The notes below the pieces were generated by a model. That model had not been told where the DNA came from. It did not search any database and saw only the letters and a program-made list of their open reading frames with translations. This document shows, one piece after another, positions 42,525 to 51,125 of a DNA stretch of 64,000 nt (position 1 is its first letter; each line of letters opens with the position of its first letter). Source of the stretch: Actinophytocola sp035634895 (GTDB lineage: Bacteria > Actinomycetota > Actinomycetes > Mycobacteriales > Pseudonocardiaceae); assembly GCF_035634895.1 (NCBI RefSeq), contig NZ_DASQCC010000106.1, positions 62,001 to 126,000 on the forward strand, read 5' to 3'. Both the position numbers and the translations under genes were made by a program.

Positions 42525-43432
42525 TGGTCGACCTGCTGGTCATCGGGGACGCGAACCCCGATGTCATCGTCGGGCCACTGACGGAACCGCTGGCGTTCGG
42601 CCAGCACGAGCAACTGGTCGACGCCGGCGTGCTGACGCTGGGCGGCTCGGGCGCGATCATGGCGTGCGGGGCGGCCCGGCTGGGGCTGTCGGTGGCCATC
42701 GCGGGCCGCGTCGGCGACGACGCGGCCGGCCGCTTCGTCCGGGAATCGTTGGCGGAGCGGGGAGTCGACACCGCCGCGTTGGTGACCGACGACGCACCGA
42801 CGCCGTTGACGGTGATCATCACCCGGGACGGTGACCGGGCGATGCTGACGTCCGGCTCGTGGCCTTCCTTCGTCGTGCCGGCGGAGCTGCTGGCGTCGAG
42901 CCGGCATGTCCATGTGGCGTCGTACTTTCTGCTGTCGTCGATGGCCGGCTCGTTGCCCGGGTTGCTGGCGGCGGCCCGCCGGCACGGCGCGACCACGTCC
43001 CTGGACACGAACGACGACCCGGCCGGCCGTTGGGACGTGGGATCACTACTGTCCGAAGTGGACCTGTTGCTGCCGAACGCCAACGAGGCGATGCGTCTGG
43101 CCGGTGCCCCAACGGCTCTGGCGGCCGCGTCGGTGCTGGCGTCTCGTGGGCCGGTGGTGGCGGTGAAGGACGGTGCGGCCGGTGGGTTCTGTCACAGCGA
43201 TGGAAATGTCTTGCACAGCAGGGGCATCGTGGTGTCTCCTGTGGACGCGGTCGGTGCGGGCGACAGCTTCGACGCGGGTTTCGTCGCCGCGAAGCTGAAG
43301 GGCATGTCCGACCAGTTGGCCCTGGACGTCGCGGCCGTGTGCGGCGCACTGTCCACATTGTCCGCTGGTGGCACGACGTCCCAGCCGACGTGGGCCGACG
43401 CGATGAGCTATGTCGAGGAGAAGCAGGCATGA
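42524..43432 (+). CDS. PfkB-family carbohydrate kinase
   Basis: The 302-residue ribokinase-fold protein carries the N-terminal GGSGAIMACGAARLGL motif and the C-terminal anion-hole motif DAVGAGDSFDAGF. It begins in the TGATG overlap with the permease gene. By context it would phosphorylate the monosaccharide or glycosamine freed by the GH4 enzyme; PfkB members acting on tagatose-6-phosphate, fructose and amino sugars are known. The exact sugar is an inference. Confidence 0.85.
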   Translation: MVDLLVIGDANPDVIVGPLTEPLAFGQHEQLVDAGVLTLGGSGAIMACGAARLGLSVAIAGRVGDDAAGRFVRESLAERGVDTAALVTDDAPTPLTVIITRDGDRAMLTSGSWPSFVVPAELLASSRHVHVASYFLLSSMAGSLPGLLAAARRHGATTSLDTNDDPAGRWDVGSLLSEVDLLLPNANEAMRLAGAPTALAAASVLASRGPVVAVKDGAAGGFCHSDGNVLHSRGIVVSPVDAVGAGDSFDAGFVAAKLKGMSDQLALDVAAVCGALSTLSAGGTTSQPTWADAMSYVEEKQA

Positions 43433-44727
43433 AGATCACCTTTGTCGGCGCGGGCAGCGTCGTGTTCACCCAGGGCTTACTGGCGGACCTGTTCGCCTTT
43501 CCGGAGCTCGGTGGCGTGCACATCGCCCTGCACGACATCGACGAGGAGCGGCTGTCCACCGCCGAGGCCGCGGCTCGGTACATCGCCGGGGAGCTGGGCG
43601 CCTCGCCGCGGCTGACGGCGCATCTGGACCGCCGGGAGGCGTTGGCGGGGGCCGACTTCGTCATCAACATCGTGCAGGTCGGGATGGCGGAGGCCACCCG
43701 GACCGACTTCGACGTCCCCGCCTCGTTCGGCGTCCGGCAGACGATCGCGGACACGCTCGGGGTGGGTGGGATCTTCCGTGCCCTGCGGACGTTTCCGCTG
43801 CTGCGTGCGCTCGGTGCGGACATCGCCGAGGTGTGCCCGGACGCCTGGTTGCTGAACTACACCAACCCAATGGCGATGAACGTGCAGTACCTGACGGAGG
43901 CGACCGGGCTGACGCGGGTGGTGGGGTTGTGCCACTCGGTGTACTGGACGATGCGTGGACTGGCGGAGCTGGTGGACGTGCCGTTCGAGGAGGTGACCTA
44001 CCGGGCGGCGGGCGTGAACCACCAGGCGTGGGTGCTGGAGTTCCTGCGGGACGGTGAGAACCTGTACCCGCGGTTGGACGCGCTGATCGAGGCGGATCCG
44101 GAGCTGCGGCGGCGGGTGCGGGTGGACATGTACCGGCGGCTGGGTTACTACCCGACGGAGACGAGCGAGCACTCGTCGGAGTACGTGCCGTGGTATCTCG
44201 GCCATGAGAGCGAGATCTCGCGGCTGCGGGTGCCGGTGGGGAACTACCTGGAGATCGTGGACGAGAACATCGCCGCGTACGAGCAGACTCGTGCCGCGCT
44301 GGCGTCCGGGGCTCCGCTGGAGGTCGAGGGGACCATGGAGTACGCGCCGCAGATCATCCACAGCATGGTGACCGGCACGCCCCGGGTGATCTACGGGAAC
44401 GTGCCGAACCGTGGGTTGATCGCGAACCTGCCGTCGCGTGGGGTGGTCGAGGTGCCCTGCGTGGTCGACGCGTCTGGGGTGCAACCGACTCGGGTCGGTG
44501 AGCTGCCGCCGCAGCTGGCGGCGTTGAACCGGAACTACCTGAGCATGAACGACCTGGTGGTCCGGGCCGCGGTGGAGGACGAGCCGCGGCACATCCGGCA
44601 CGCGGCGATGGCGGATCCGGCCACGGCCGCGGCGCTGACGGTGGAGCGGATCTGGGAGCTGTGCGATGCGATGGTCGTCGCGCATGGGGATCGGTTGCAG
44701 CCGTCGTTGCGGGTCGTGCTTGGTTGA
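43429..44727 (+). CDS. GH4 family glycosidase, CHSV (alpha-galactosidase-type) subgroup
   Basis: The 432-residue NAD-dependent, metal-dependent hydrolase opens with a Rossmann motif (ITFVGAGSVVFTQGLL). It contains NYTNPMAMN, the metal-site motif CHSV (Cys168) and GVNHQAWVLEF. Within GH4 the CHSV form marks alpha-galactosidases, against CHEV for alpha-glucosidases and CN(V/I)P for phospho-glucosidases. An intracellular enzyme for galacto-configured alpha-linked oligosaccharides fits the GH114 enzyme at the operon start. The ATG overlaps the PfkB stop by 4 bp. It is the last gene; a G-rich region follows. Confidence 0.87.
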   Translation: MKITFVGAGSVVFTQGLLADLFAFPELGGVHIALHDIDEERLSTAEAAARYIAGELGASPRLTAHLDRREALAGADFVINIVQVGMAEATRTDFDVPASFGVRQTIADTLGVGGIFRALRTFPLLRALGADIAEVCPDAWLLNYTNPMAMNVQYLTEATGLTRVVGLCHSVYWTMRGLAELVDVPFEEVTYRAAGVNHQAWVLEFLRDGENLYPRLDALIEADPELRRRVRVDMYRRLGYYPTETSEHSSEYVPWYLGHESEISRLRVPVGNYLEIVDENIAAYEQTRAALASGAPLEVEGTMEYAPQIIHSMVTGTPRVIYGNVPNRGLIANLPSRGVVEVPCVVDASGVQPTRVGELPPQLAALNRNYLSMNDLVVRAAVEDEPRHIRHAAMADPATAAALTVERIWELCDAMVVAHGDRLQPSLRVVLG

Positions 44728-45012
44728 GGCTTCGGCCGGGGCGGTCCGGGCCGCCGGGGCCGGGGGTGGGGGGCCGGGGGAGGGGTGTGGTTGCTGGGGC
44801 TGGTCAGGTGGTGGGGTGGCAAGGGGCGGTTGGGGCCGAGTGGAGCCCCTGGTCAGGTCGTGGGGTGAGAAGGGGGTCGGTGAGGCCGATCCCTGCTGGG
44901 CGGTTGGTTGCCGGGGCGGCTCCAGGTGGGCTCCAGGTCTGCGTGGAAGTTCCGTTACCACTCGTGGATACGTTCGGTCTACGGGCAGGTAGATGCGAAC
45001 GGGGTGTTGGGT
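44728..45012 (+). other. G-rich spacer with quadruplex motif
   Basis: No gene is seen in these 285 bp. The run at 44762-44785 has G5, G6, G5 and G4 tracts separated by T, CC and A, a textbook G-quadruplex motif on the plus strand. Phrases such as CTGGTCAGGT and GGGGCGGTTG resemble the 37.7-38.3 kb array. It may act as a transcription pause or terminator after the GH4 operon. Confidence 0.5.
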
Positions 45013-46065
45013 ATGGCGATCACCGGTGCGCAGGGTGGCGGCTGGGGGGTCGCCGGCGAGGTTCCTGACCAGGTTCTGGCGTCCTGTCTCTATGACTCGG
45101 CCGGGTGGTTGCGGGGGTGGGAGCGGATTGGGATCGAGCGACGGACCCGACAGGTCTACGTTCACTCCGGGGACCAGGTTCTGCCGCTCTACGAGACCAC
45201 CGACTCGCCCTTCTGGCATGGGTACGAGCTGCAATGTGGCCTGGTCGGCCGTTTTGGCAACCCGATAGTCTTCGCTGGTTCGCCCTACTCCATGTACGGC
45301 AAGCGTGGCGCCATTGCCGGGCCTCTCGTCGAGGGTGCCTACGCCACGGCCATGTCGTGGATTCGGGACGGGTCGGCCGAACTGCTCGTCGTGCCCAACC
45401 TGACCAGTGCCGGGGTCGACAGCTGGCTCGATGTCGTCGGGCCGCCGGTCGGGACGGTTCACCTCGAGCGGACCTACAGCATCGACGTCGACGGGTCCTT
45501 CCAGGACCACATGTACCGGCTCAGCCCCAAGATCCGGCGGGACGTCGAGCGGCGGCTGCGGCGTGGTGAGGAACGTGGGTTGCGGGTGCGGATGCTTGCC
45601 GGGGCCGACGCGCATCACCTTGTGCCGGAGGCTTTTCCGCTGACCGTCGACACCAGCGACAAGAACGAGTGGCCCGCACTGTTCGACGAGGACGCCCTGC
45701 ACGGGATGCTCGACGTGCCCGGTGCGTTGCTCGTCGCGGCGCAGGTGGGTACGCGGCTCGTGGGGGTGTTCTTCGGTTTCCGGCGCGGTGACGAGGTCAC
45801 CTTCATGTGTGGCGGGGTCGACTACAGGAGCCTCCACGAGTACAGCACCTACATCCACCTCATGTACCGGTCCACCGAGTGGGCCTACGACAACGGCATG
45901 ACGCGGATCGAGTGGGGGCGCGACAACTACCGCTTCAAGGAGCGGCACGGGCTCGACGCCACCGAGCTGTGGGCCATGGTCTACTCGCCCGTCGCCCGGC
46001 CGGAGCTCGCGACCGCCATCAACGGGATGCACGCCACCCTGCACGCCTACATCGAGGCCGCCTGA
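45013..46065 (+). CDS. GNAT-like acyltransferase (CelD/FemAB-like type)
   Basis: The 350-residue protein has the two-half GNAT layout of Acetyltransf_6/FemAB-like proteins: LERTYSIDVDGSFQDHMYRLSPKIRRDVERRLRRGEERG in the middle, LLVAAQVGTRLVGVFFGF, and the late TRIEWGRDNYRFKERHGL. Such enzymes transfer acyl or aminoacyl groups to amines. I chose ATG 45013; the longer frame from 44908 has no support. It shares a TGATG junction with an MFS exporter and converges on the LysW operon. A tailoring acyltransferase for the LysW-derived metabolite is the leading idea (inference). Confidence 0.7.
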   Translation: MAITGAQGGGWGVAGEVPDQVLASCLYDSAGWLRGWERIGIERRTRQVYVHSGDQVLPLYETTDSPFWHGYELQCGLVGRFGNPIVFAGSPYSMYGKRGAIAGPLVEGAYATAMSWIRDGSAELLVVPNLTSAGVDSWLDVVGPPVGTVHLERTYSIDVDGSFQDHMYRLSPKIRRDVERRLRRGEERGLRVRMLAGADAHHLVPEAFPLTVDTSDKNEWPALFDEDALHGMLDVPGALLVAAQVGTRLVGVFFGFRRGDEVTFMCGGVDYRSLHEYSTYIHLMYRSTEWAYDNGMTRIEWGRDNYRFKERHGLDATELWAMVYSPVARPELATAINGMHATLHAYIEAA

Positions 46066-47294
46066 TGGGGGCCGGGCAGCGGCGTGCGCTTCTCCTCCTC
46101 ATCGCGGTCATCAGCGTCAATGCGTCCTACACCGTCCTGATTCCCTTCGTTCCCGATCTCGAGGAACGGGTCGGGGCCGGGCCGGTCACCATCGCGCTGA
46201 TGTTCGCGCTCTTCGCCGCTGCCAAGGCGTTGTGCCAACCCGTCGGCGGTGCCTGGGTGGACCGGTGGCGGCCCCGGGCCGTCGCCTGCGTCGCCCTCAA
46301 CATCGCCGCCGCCGGGATCGTGATGACCGCCCTCGCCGCCGACTCCGTCACGTTGCTGGCCGGGCGGTTCGTCTGGGGGATCGGGGAAGGGCTCGTCACT
46401 CCCGCCCTGTACGCCGGGATGTCCGCGCTCTGCCGGCGCTACGACGTCTCCTCCAGCCGGATGATGGGCAACTTCGGGTCCGCCGCCGTGGCCGGGTTCC
46501 TGCTCGGGCCCCTGGTCGCGGGAGTCGCCGCACCCTTCGGGCTGGAGGCCCTGTTCGTCGCCGGGGCCGCGTTGACCTCGTTGACCGCTTTCGGGTTGCT
46601 GCGGGCCATTCCGGACATGCCCGCCGAGGCCCACGAGGAGACCGAGCGCGTCACCGGCCGGCAGCGGTGGTGGCGGTGGGTGCTCGTGCTCGGGTTGCTC
46701 GACCTCTTCACCCACCTCGTCTACACGTCCCTCGAGCCGGTTCTGCCGCTTTACCTGAGTGGCGCGGCGACCGGGTCCGCTCGCGGCGCGATCTCCGTCG
46801 TGTTCGTCGTGGGGCTCGCCACCTCCGCGGTCAGCATGTGGGTGCTGGGACGCGTCGCCGACCGCCTTGCCCTCGTGCCGCTCGTCGGGATCGGGCTTCT
46901 GCTGCTCGGTGGCGGGCTTGCCGGGATGGCCGCCAGCGCGGCCGTCCTGCCCGTCGCCGCGGCGTTTCTCGTTGTGATGGTGGGGTATGCGGTCCTGTTC
47001 CTCACCGCCCGGCGGGGGATCGTCGAGCTGAGGTCGGCCGCGGCCAGCCAGGGCGCCGCGTTCGGGTTGTTCGGACTCGTGTCCGATGTGGGCAATGTGC
47101 TGGGGCCCGTGGTGGGGGTCGTGCTCTACGAACTGACCGGGCGGGTCTCCTTCCTCCTCCTCGGCGCGTTCGCGGGCGTACTGGTCGCCGTGCTGGTCGC
47201 CGTGGGCGGGCGGTGGCGGCGGTCCTTCCCCGTCGCCGAGGTGCGGGCGCTACCCACGAAGTCCGGCGGCGAGGATGTTCAGCGCGTCGCGTAG
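46065..47294 (+). CDS. MFS exporter next to the LysW operon
   Basis: The 409-residue protein has about 12 membrane helices (LLLLIAVISVNASYTVLIPFVP at the start, GGAWVDRWRPRAVA as the motif A loop, GRFVWGIGEGLVTPALYAGM as a motif C-like helix). It is coupled to the GNAT gene by a 1-bp TGATG overlap, and its 3' end overlaps that of the convergent lysK-like gene by 45 bp. It probably exports the finished product or its acylated form and could confer self-resistance (inference). Confidence 0.82.
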   Translation: MGAGQRRALLLLIAVISVNASYTVLIPFVPDLEERVGAGPVTIALMFALFAAAKALCQPVGGAWVDRWRPRAVACVALNIAAAGIVMTALAADSVTLLAGRFVWGIGEGLVTPALYAGMSALCRRYDVSSSRMMGNFGSAAVAGFLLGPLVAGVAAPFGLEALFVAGAALTSLTAFGLLRAIPDMPAEAHEETERVTGRQRWWRWVLVLGLLDLFTHLVYTSLEPVLPLYLSGAATGSARGAISVVFVVGLATSAVSMWVLGRVADRLALVPLVGIGLLLLGGGLAGMAASAAVLPVAAAFLVVMVGYAVLFLTARRGIVELRSAAASQGAAFGLFGLVSDVGNVLGPVVGVVLYELTGRVSFLLLGAFAGVLVAVLVAVGGRWRRSFPVAEVRALPTKSGGEDVQRVA

Positions 47295-48290
47295 GACCTC
47301 GATCGCCTTCGTGTACTCGGCCAGCGAGATGTGCTCGTCGTCGGTGTGGTCCAGTGCCGAGTCGCCGGGGCCGTACACCGCCATCGGGACCTGCCAGCGT
47401 GGCTCCACGATGTTCAGGTCCGCCGTGCCCGTCTTCAGCTTGAGCGTCGGGCGGGCGCCCTGCGCCCGGATGCCGGCGCACAGCGCGCGGACCGCGACGC
47501 CCCGGTGATCAACCCGGACACCCGGGGTGCGGTCGTCGATGACCAGTTCGCCGTCGCGCGTCACGGTTCGCAGGAACGCCTCGAACGCCGGTAGGTCGAA
47601 CCCCGGTGGGGTGCGGACCGAGATCACCAGGTGGGCGTCCGCTATGTCACCGGACATCTCGTTCAGTGTCGGGATCGGACGGTCGAACGCCTTCTCGCTG
47701 GTCGTCACCGAGGCGCAGTAGTTCAGGACGTCGTGCCAGAACGCGGCCGCGGCCTCGCTCGCCTTCTCCGCCGGGCTCGCGGTGTGGACGGCCGGCCGGG
47801 ACACGCTGTAGCGCAACATGATTCGGCCCTTGTAGCCGATGCCCACGCCGGACCAGCCGTTCGGCTCGCCCACGAACGCCACCGCCGGACGGAAGCACTC
47901 CGCCAGGTGTGTCGCGCCCCGGCCGTAGGTCTCCTCCTCGACCACGCCGGCCACCACGTACTGGATGCCGCTCAGGTCCGCCTCCGCCGCCGCGCAGATC
48001 ATCGTGGCCAGTGGGCCCTTCGCGTCCACCGTGCCTCGCCCGTGCAGGATGTCGCCCGCCCGGGAAACCGCCGGCCCGCCGGGGACGGTGTCCATGTGCC
48101 CGACCAGGAGGATCATGGGCGCGGCGGGGTCGCCCCGGCGGGCTATCGCGTTGCCTGCCTCGTCCAGGTACGTGGTGAAGCCCCAGGTGGCAAGCTCCTC
48201 CGTCAGGAAGACCGCCAGCCGCTTCTCGTCGCCCGACACCGACGGGATCTCGACCATCCGCCGCAGCAACGCCTCAGCTCGCTCGGACAT
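47250..48290 (-). CDS. lysK: LysK-like M20 hydrolase releasing product from LysW
   Basis: The 346-residue M20 zinc peptidase has the metal ligands in GHMDTVPGG (His), GRGTVDAKGPLA (Asp) and GVVEEETYGRGA (Glu-Glu), and the family dimerisation region in the middle. LysK-type enzymes hydrolyse the amide between the gamma-carboxyl of the LysW C-terminal glutamate and the substrate amine, freeing the finished amino acid. It is the last gene of the operon and overlaps lysZ by 17 bp. A role as ornithine or lysine deacylase outside a carrier pathway is excluded only by context. Confidence 0.8.
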   Translation of the reverse strand: MSERAEALLRRMVEIPSVSGDEKRLAVFLTEELATWGFTTYLDEAGNAIARRGDPAAPMILLVGHMDTVPGGPAVSRAGDILHGRGTVDAKGPLATMICAAAEADLSGIQYVVAGVVEEETYGRGATHLAECFRPAVAFVGEPNGWSGVGIGYKGRIMLRYSVSRPAVHTASPAEKASEAAAAFWHDVLNYCASVTTSEKAFDRPIPTLNEMSGDIADAHLVISVRTPPGFDLPAFEAFLRTVTRDGELVIDDRTPGVRVDHRGVAVRALCAGIRAQGARPTLKLKTGTADLNIVEPRWQVPMAVYGPGDSALDHTDDEHISLAEYTKAIEVLRDALNILAAGLRG

Positions 48291-49164
48291 CGGGTTTCCC
48301 TTCGGTGAAACGGGTGCCGGCGCCCGCGCGCGCGGCCGTGATCGGCGAGTCGGCCCGGCCGTCGGCGAGGACCACGTTGGTCACACCGGCCCGGCGGGCC
48401 GCCGCGGCGGCCTGGAGCTTGACCCTCATGCGGCCGTCGGCCACGGACACGTCCAGGTCGGCCGGGACCTCCGGTACCACGCTGGTGGGATCGTCCAGGT
48501 CGCGCAGCAGGCCCGGGACGTTCGACAGCACGATCAGCCAGTCGGCCGCCAGTGCGATCGCCAGCGCCGCGGCGAAGCGGTCTGCGTCCACGTTCAGCGG
48601 GCCGTCGGGGCCCAGCGCCGGTGGGGAGACCACCGGGACGAAGCCGGCCGCCAGCAGGGCGCGTGGCAGCGTGGTGTCCACTTCGGACACCCGACCGGAA
48701 AGGTCGTCGCGGACGATCATCTCCCTGCCGTCCACGGTCGCCCGGGCCGGGCGGTTGCGGGTCGCCTTCACCATGCCGCCGTCCACGCCCGACAGGCCCA
48801 CCGCACGGTCCCCCAGGGCGGTCACGATCGCCGGCTTGACCCGGCCCAGGATGCCCAGCGTCAACGCGTCCAGTGCCGCGGCGTCGGTGTAACGGCTGCG
48901 GCGACCGTCCCGCGCGGTCAGGTAACGCTTCCGGCGGCCCAGTTCCACGGTGACCTGGTCGGCCGCCGCGCCGCCGCCGTGGACGACCACCACCTCGGCG
49001 CCCTGTGCCACCAGCGTGCGGAGGTCGTCGCAGGCGTTGGCCATCTCGGTGCCCAGTGAGCCGCCCAGCTTGACGACGTAACGCTCACAGCGGGTGGAGG
49101 CCCATGAACTCGAGGCCGGTTGTCTCCGGGTAGCCCGCCGCGATGTTGAGGCACTGGACGGCAT
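48274..49164 (-). CDS. lysZ: LysZ-like [LysW]-amino acid kinase
   Basis: The protein shows N-acetylglutamate kinase-family motifs: VVKLGGSLGTEM, VVVHGGG, NVDADRFAAALAIALAADWLIVLSNVPG and a C-terminal MRVKLQAAAAARRAGV. It phosphorylates the side-chain carboxylate of LysW-bound amino acid. The start is unusual: between the lysY stop and VVKLGG there is no ATG, GTG or TTG in frame. The only candidate is ATG 49164, 80 bp inside lysY, giving 296 residues with a 30-residue odd leader. A GTGA start at the lysY stop is in the wrong frame, so a 1-bp sequence error or frameshift is possible. Confidence 0.75.
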   Translation of the reverse strand: MPSSASTSRRATRRQPASSSWASTRCERYVVKLGGSLGTEMANACDDLRTLVAQGAEVVVVHGGGAAADQVTVELGRRKRYLTARDGRRSRYTDAAALDALTLGILGRVKPAIVTALGDRAVGLSGVDGGMVKATRNRPARATVDGREMIVRDDLSGRVSEVDTTLPRALLAAGFVPVVSPPALGPDGPLNVDADRFAAALAIALAADWLIVLSNVPGLLRDLDDPTSVVPEVPADLDVSVADGRMRVKLQAAAAARRAGVTNVVLADGRADSPITAARAGAGTRFTEGKPDVRAS

Positions 49165-50104
49165 TCCCCGCACCTCCCTTGACGAGGTTGTCGATGGCCG
49201 AGACCACGATCAGGTGCTCGGTGCCCGGCGTGACCGTCAGGCCTATGTCGCAGAAGTTGGTGCCGGACAATAGTTTGGGCTCGGGCAGGCGATGCAGTGC
49301 CGAGCGTTCGCGGACCAGCCGGACGAATGGCTCGCTCCGGTAAGCGTCCCGGTAGACCGCCCAGACGTCGCGTTCGGGCAGCGCGCCGGGCAGGGGCACG
49401 TGGCACACGACCTGCACGCCGCGGACGGCCTCGACGGCCGTCACCGACATGTGCACGCCGACCCCGCACGCCTGCTCGATCTCCGCGATGTGCCGGTGTC
49501 CGTGCGGTTTCGCCATGCGCAGCGCGCCGCTGCGTTCGGGGTGATGGCTGCCCTCGTCGGGCACACGGCCACCGCCGGACGACCCGGTGCGGGCGTCGAC
49601 CAGCACCGTGCCGGCCACGAGTCCGGCGGCGGCCAGCGGGTGAAGCGCCAGGATGGCGGCGTTCGCCATGCAGCCCGCCACCGCGATGTGCCTGGCGTCG
49701 CGGAGGTTCTCGCGGTTCAGCTCGGGGATGCCCGTGCGGAAACGGGCCAGCCACTCGGGATCCGGGGCGCTGCCGGGGTAGTGGCGCGCGCGGAGCCGGT
49801 CGTCGTGCAGGCGGAAGTCCGCGCTCAGGTCGATGACCCGCGGGGCGCGGGTCGCCCAGTGGTCAATCTCCTTCATCGACGCGCCGTGCGGGACGGCGAG
49901 GAACACGACGTCGGACTCGCCCACCTCGCCGGCCGGCACGAACGTCTGGTTCACGCCGCGGAAGTTCGGGTGTGCGGTACGCAGTGGGCGGCCGGCGTAG
50001 CGGTCCGAGGTGACGTACGCCAGCTCGACCTCCGGATGGCCCCGCAGGAGGCGGACCAGCTCGCCGCCGATGTAGCCGCTGCCGCCGACGACCGTCGCCC
50101 TCAT
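49085..50104 (-). CDS. lysY: LysY-like [LysW]-aminoacyl phosphate reductase
   Basis: The 339-residue ArgC-fold protein has the NADP-binding VVGGSGYIGGELVRLL, the catalytic cysteine in VAGCMANAAIL, the histidine region PHGHRHIAEIEQ and the closing DNLVKGGAGNAVQ. It reduces the LysW-bound acyl phosphate to a semialdehyde. It overlaps lysX by 4 bp. ArgC of primary arginine synthesis is the alternative, but the LysW and LysX neighbours decide for the carrier pathway. Confidence 0.85.
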   Translation of the reverse strand: MRATVVGGSGYIGGELVRLLRGHPEVELAYVTSDRYAGRPLRTAHPNFRGVNQTFVPAGEVGESDVVFLAVPHGASMKEIDHWATRAPRVIDLSADFRLHDDRLRARHYPGSAPDPEWLARFRTGIPELNRENLRDARHIAVAGCMANAAILALHPLAAAGLVAGTVLVDARTGSSGGGRVPDEGSHHPERSGALRMAKPHGHRHIAEIEQACGVGVHMSVTAVEAVRGVQVVCHVPLPGALPERDVWAVYRDAYRSEPFVRLVRERSALHRLPEPKLLSGTNFCDIGLTVTPGTEHLIVVSAIDNLVKGGAGNAVQCLNIAAGYPETTGLEFMGLHPL

Positions 50105-50952
50105 GCGGCACGCTCCAGTGTGGACAGTGTGTGGGTGACGATCAGGTCCGCCACGTCCACGTCGGTCGCCGCCGCCAGGCCGTGGAACTCCATGGTGTGG
50201 TTGACCTCCGTGACGAGCAGCTCGCCCGTCGAGCGTTCCAGGAGGTCCACCGCGAGCATGCCGCCGCCGACCGCCGCCGACGCGCGCAGCGCCAGGCTCA
50301 CGAGGTCGTCGGTCAGCGGGCACGATGTCGTCGTCGCGCCGCGTGCGGTGTTCGTGATCCAGTGGTCGGAGCGGCGGTAGACGGCGGCCACCGGCTCGTC
50401 GCCCAGGACGATCACGCGGATGTCGCGGTCCGGCTTGTCGATGTACTCCTGGAGGTAGTACACGTTGTGGATAGGGGAGCGGAGCGACTGCTTGTGCTCG
50501 ATCAGCGTCTCGGCCGCGTCCCGGTCGTTCACCTTGGACAGCAGACGGCCCCACGAGCCCACGGCCGGCTTGACCACGGCCGGGTAGCCGAGCTGCTCGA
50601 TGGCCTCGACGGCCGCGTCGGGGGTCACCGCGACGACCGTTCTCGGGGTGGGGATGCCGGCCTTCGTCAGCGCCAGTGAGGTCAGGATCTTGTCGCCGCA
50701 GGTCTCGACCACGTTGCTGGGGTTGAGGACCTGGTGGCCCGTCGCCTCGAACAGCCTTGTCGCGTAGACACTCCTGGTGTGCGACATGATCCGGTTCAGG
50801 ACGCCGAGGTAGCGCGGGACCTCCCGGTCGCCCAGGTGGTGGATCAGGGACCGGTCGTCCACCTGGGCATAGGGAATGCCGCGCCGCTCGAGGGCGGCGA
50901 AGATCAGCCGCTCCTCGAGACGGGTACGCGTGGTCAGTACGGCGAGGGTCAT
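50101..50952 (-). CDS. lysX: LysX-like ATP-dependent LysW ligase
   Basis: The 283-residue RimK/ATP-grasp protein begins MTLAVLTTRTRLEERLI. It contains NPSNVVETCGDKILTSLALTKAGIPTPRT, VVKPAVGSWGRLLSKV (ATP loop), SDHWITNTARGATTT and LLVTEVNHTMEFHG (metal-binding Glu/Asn). LysX-type enzymes join the alpha-amino group of glutamate or alpha-aminoadipate to the C-terminal glutamate of LysW. The deciding substrate residues cannot be assigned safely by eye. It overlaps the LysW gene by 4 bp. Confidence 0.87.
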   Translation of the reverse strand: MTLAVLTTRTRLEERLIFAALERRGIPYAQVDDRSLIHHLGDREVPRYLGVLNRIMSHTRSVYATRLFEATGHQVLNPSNVVETCGDKILTSLALTKAGIPTPRTVVAVTPDAAVEAIEQLGYPAVVKPAVGSWGRLLSKVNDRDAAETLIEHKQSLRSPIHNVYYLQEYIDKPDRDIRVIVLGDEPVAAVYRRSDHWITNTARGATTTSCPLTDDLVSLALRASAAVGGGMLAVDLLERSTGELLVTEVNHTMEFHGLAAATDVDVADLIVTHTLSTLERAA

Positions 50953-51125
50953 TCGCCGAAGTCTTCCTCGATGTCCGGTGCCAGGGCGTACTCGACGGGG
51001 TCGATGCTGATCACCTCGAGCTCGGCCTGGCAGCCGGGGCAGACCGTGATCGACGCGACGCGGACGTCGCCCGCCGCGGGGACGGCCTCGGTGCAGTCGG
51101 GGCAGGTGCTCAGGGCTACGGTCAT
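50949..51125 (-). CDS. lysW: LysW-type amino-group carrier protein
   Basis: A 58-residue acidic protein with two zinc-binding pairs, CPDC (residues 8-11) and CPGC (29-32). It ends in the hallmark EDFGE, whose terminal glutamate is the attachment point for the growing amino acid (EDWGE in Thermus LysW). ATG 51125 overlaps the transketolase stop by 4 bp, and the stop overlaps the lysX start by 4 bp. The gene is short and easy to miss but is the key to the whole cluster. It acts as a negatively charged carrier recognised by LysX, LysZ, LysY and LysK. Confidence 0.93.
   Translation of the reverse strand: MTVALSTCPDCTEAVPAAGDVRVASITVCPGCQAELEVISIDPVEYALAPDIEEDFGE

Noticed and set aside
47250..51125. 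Primary lysine or arginine biosynthesis
   Set aside because: Transketolase and DegT aminotransferase genes are translationally coupled to the LysW set, and no other primary-pathway genes are present.
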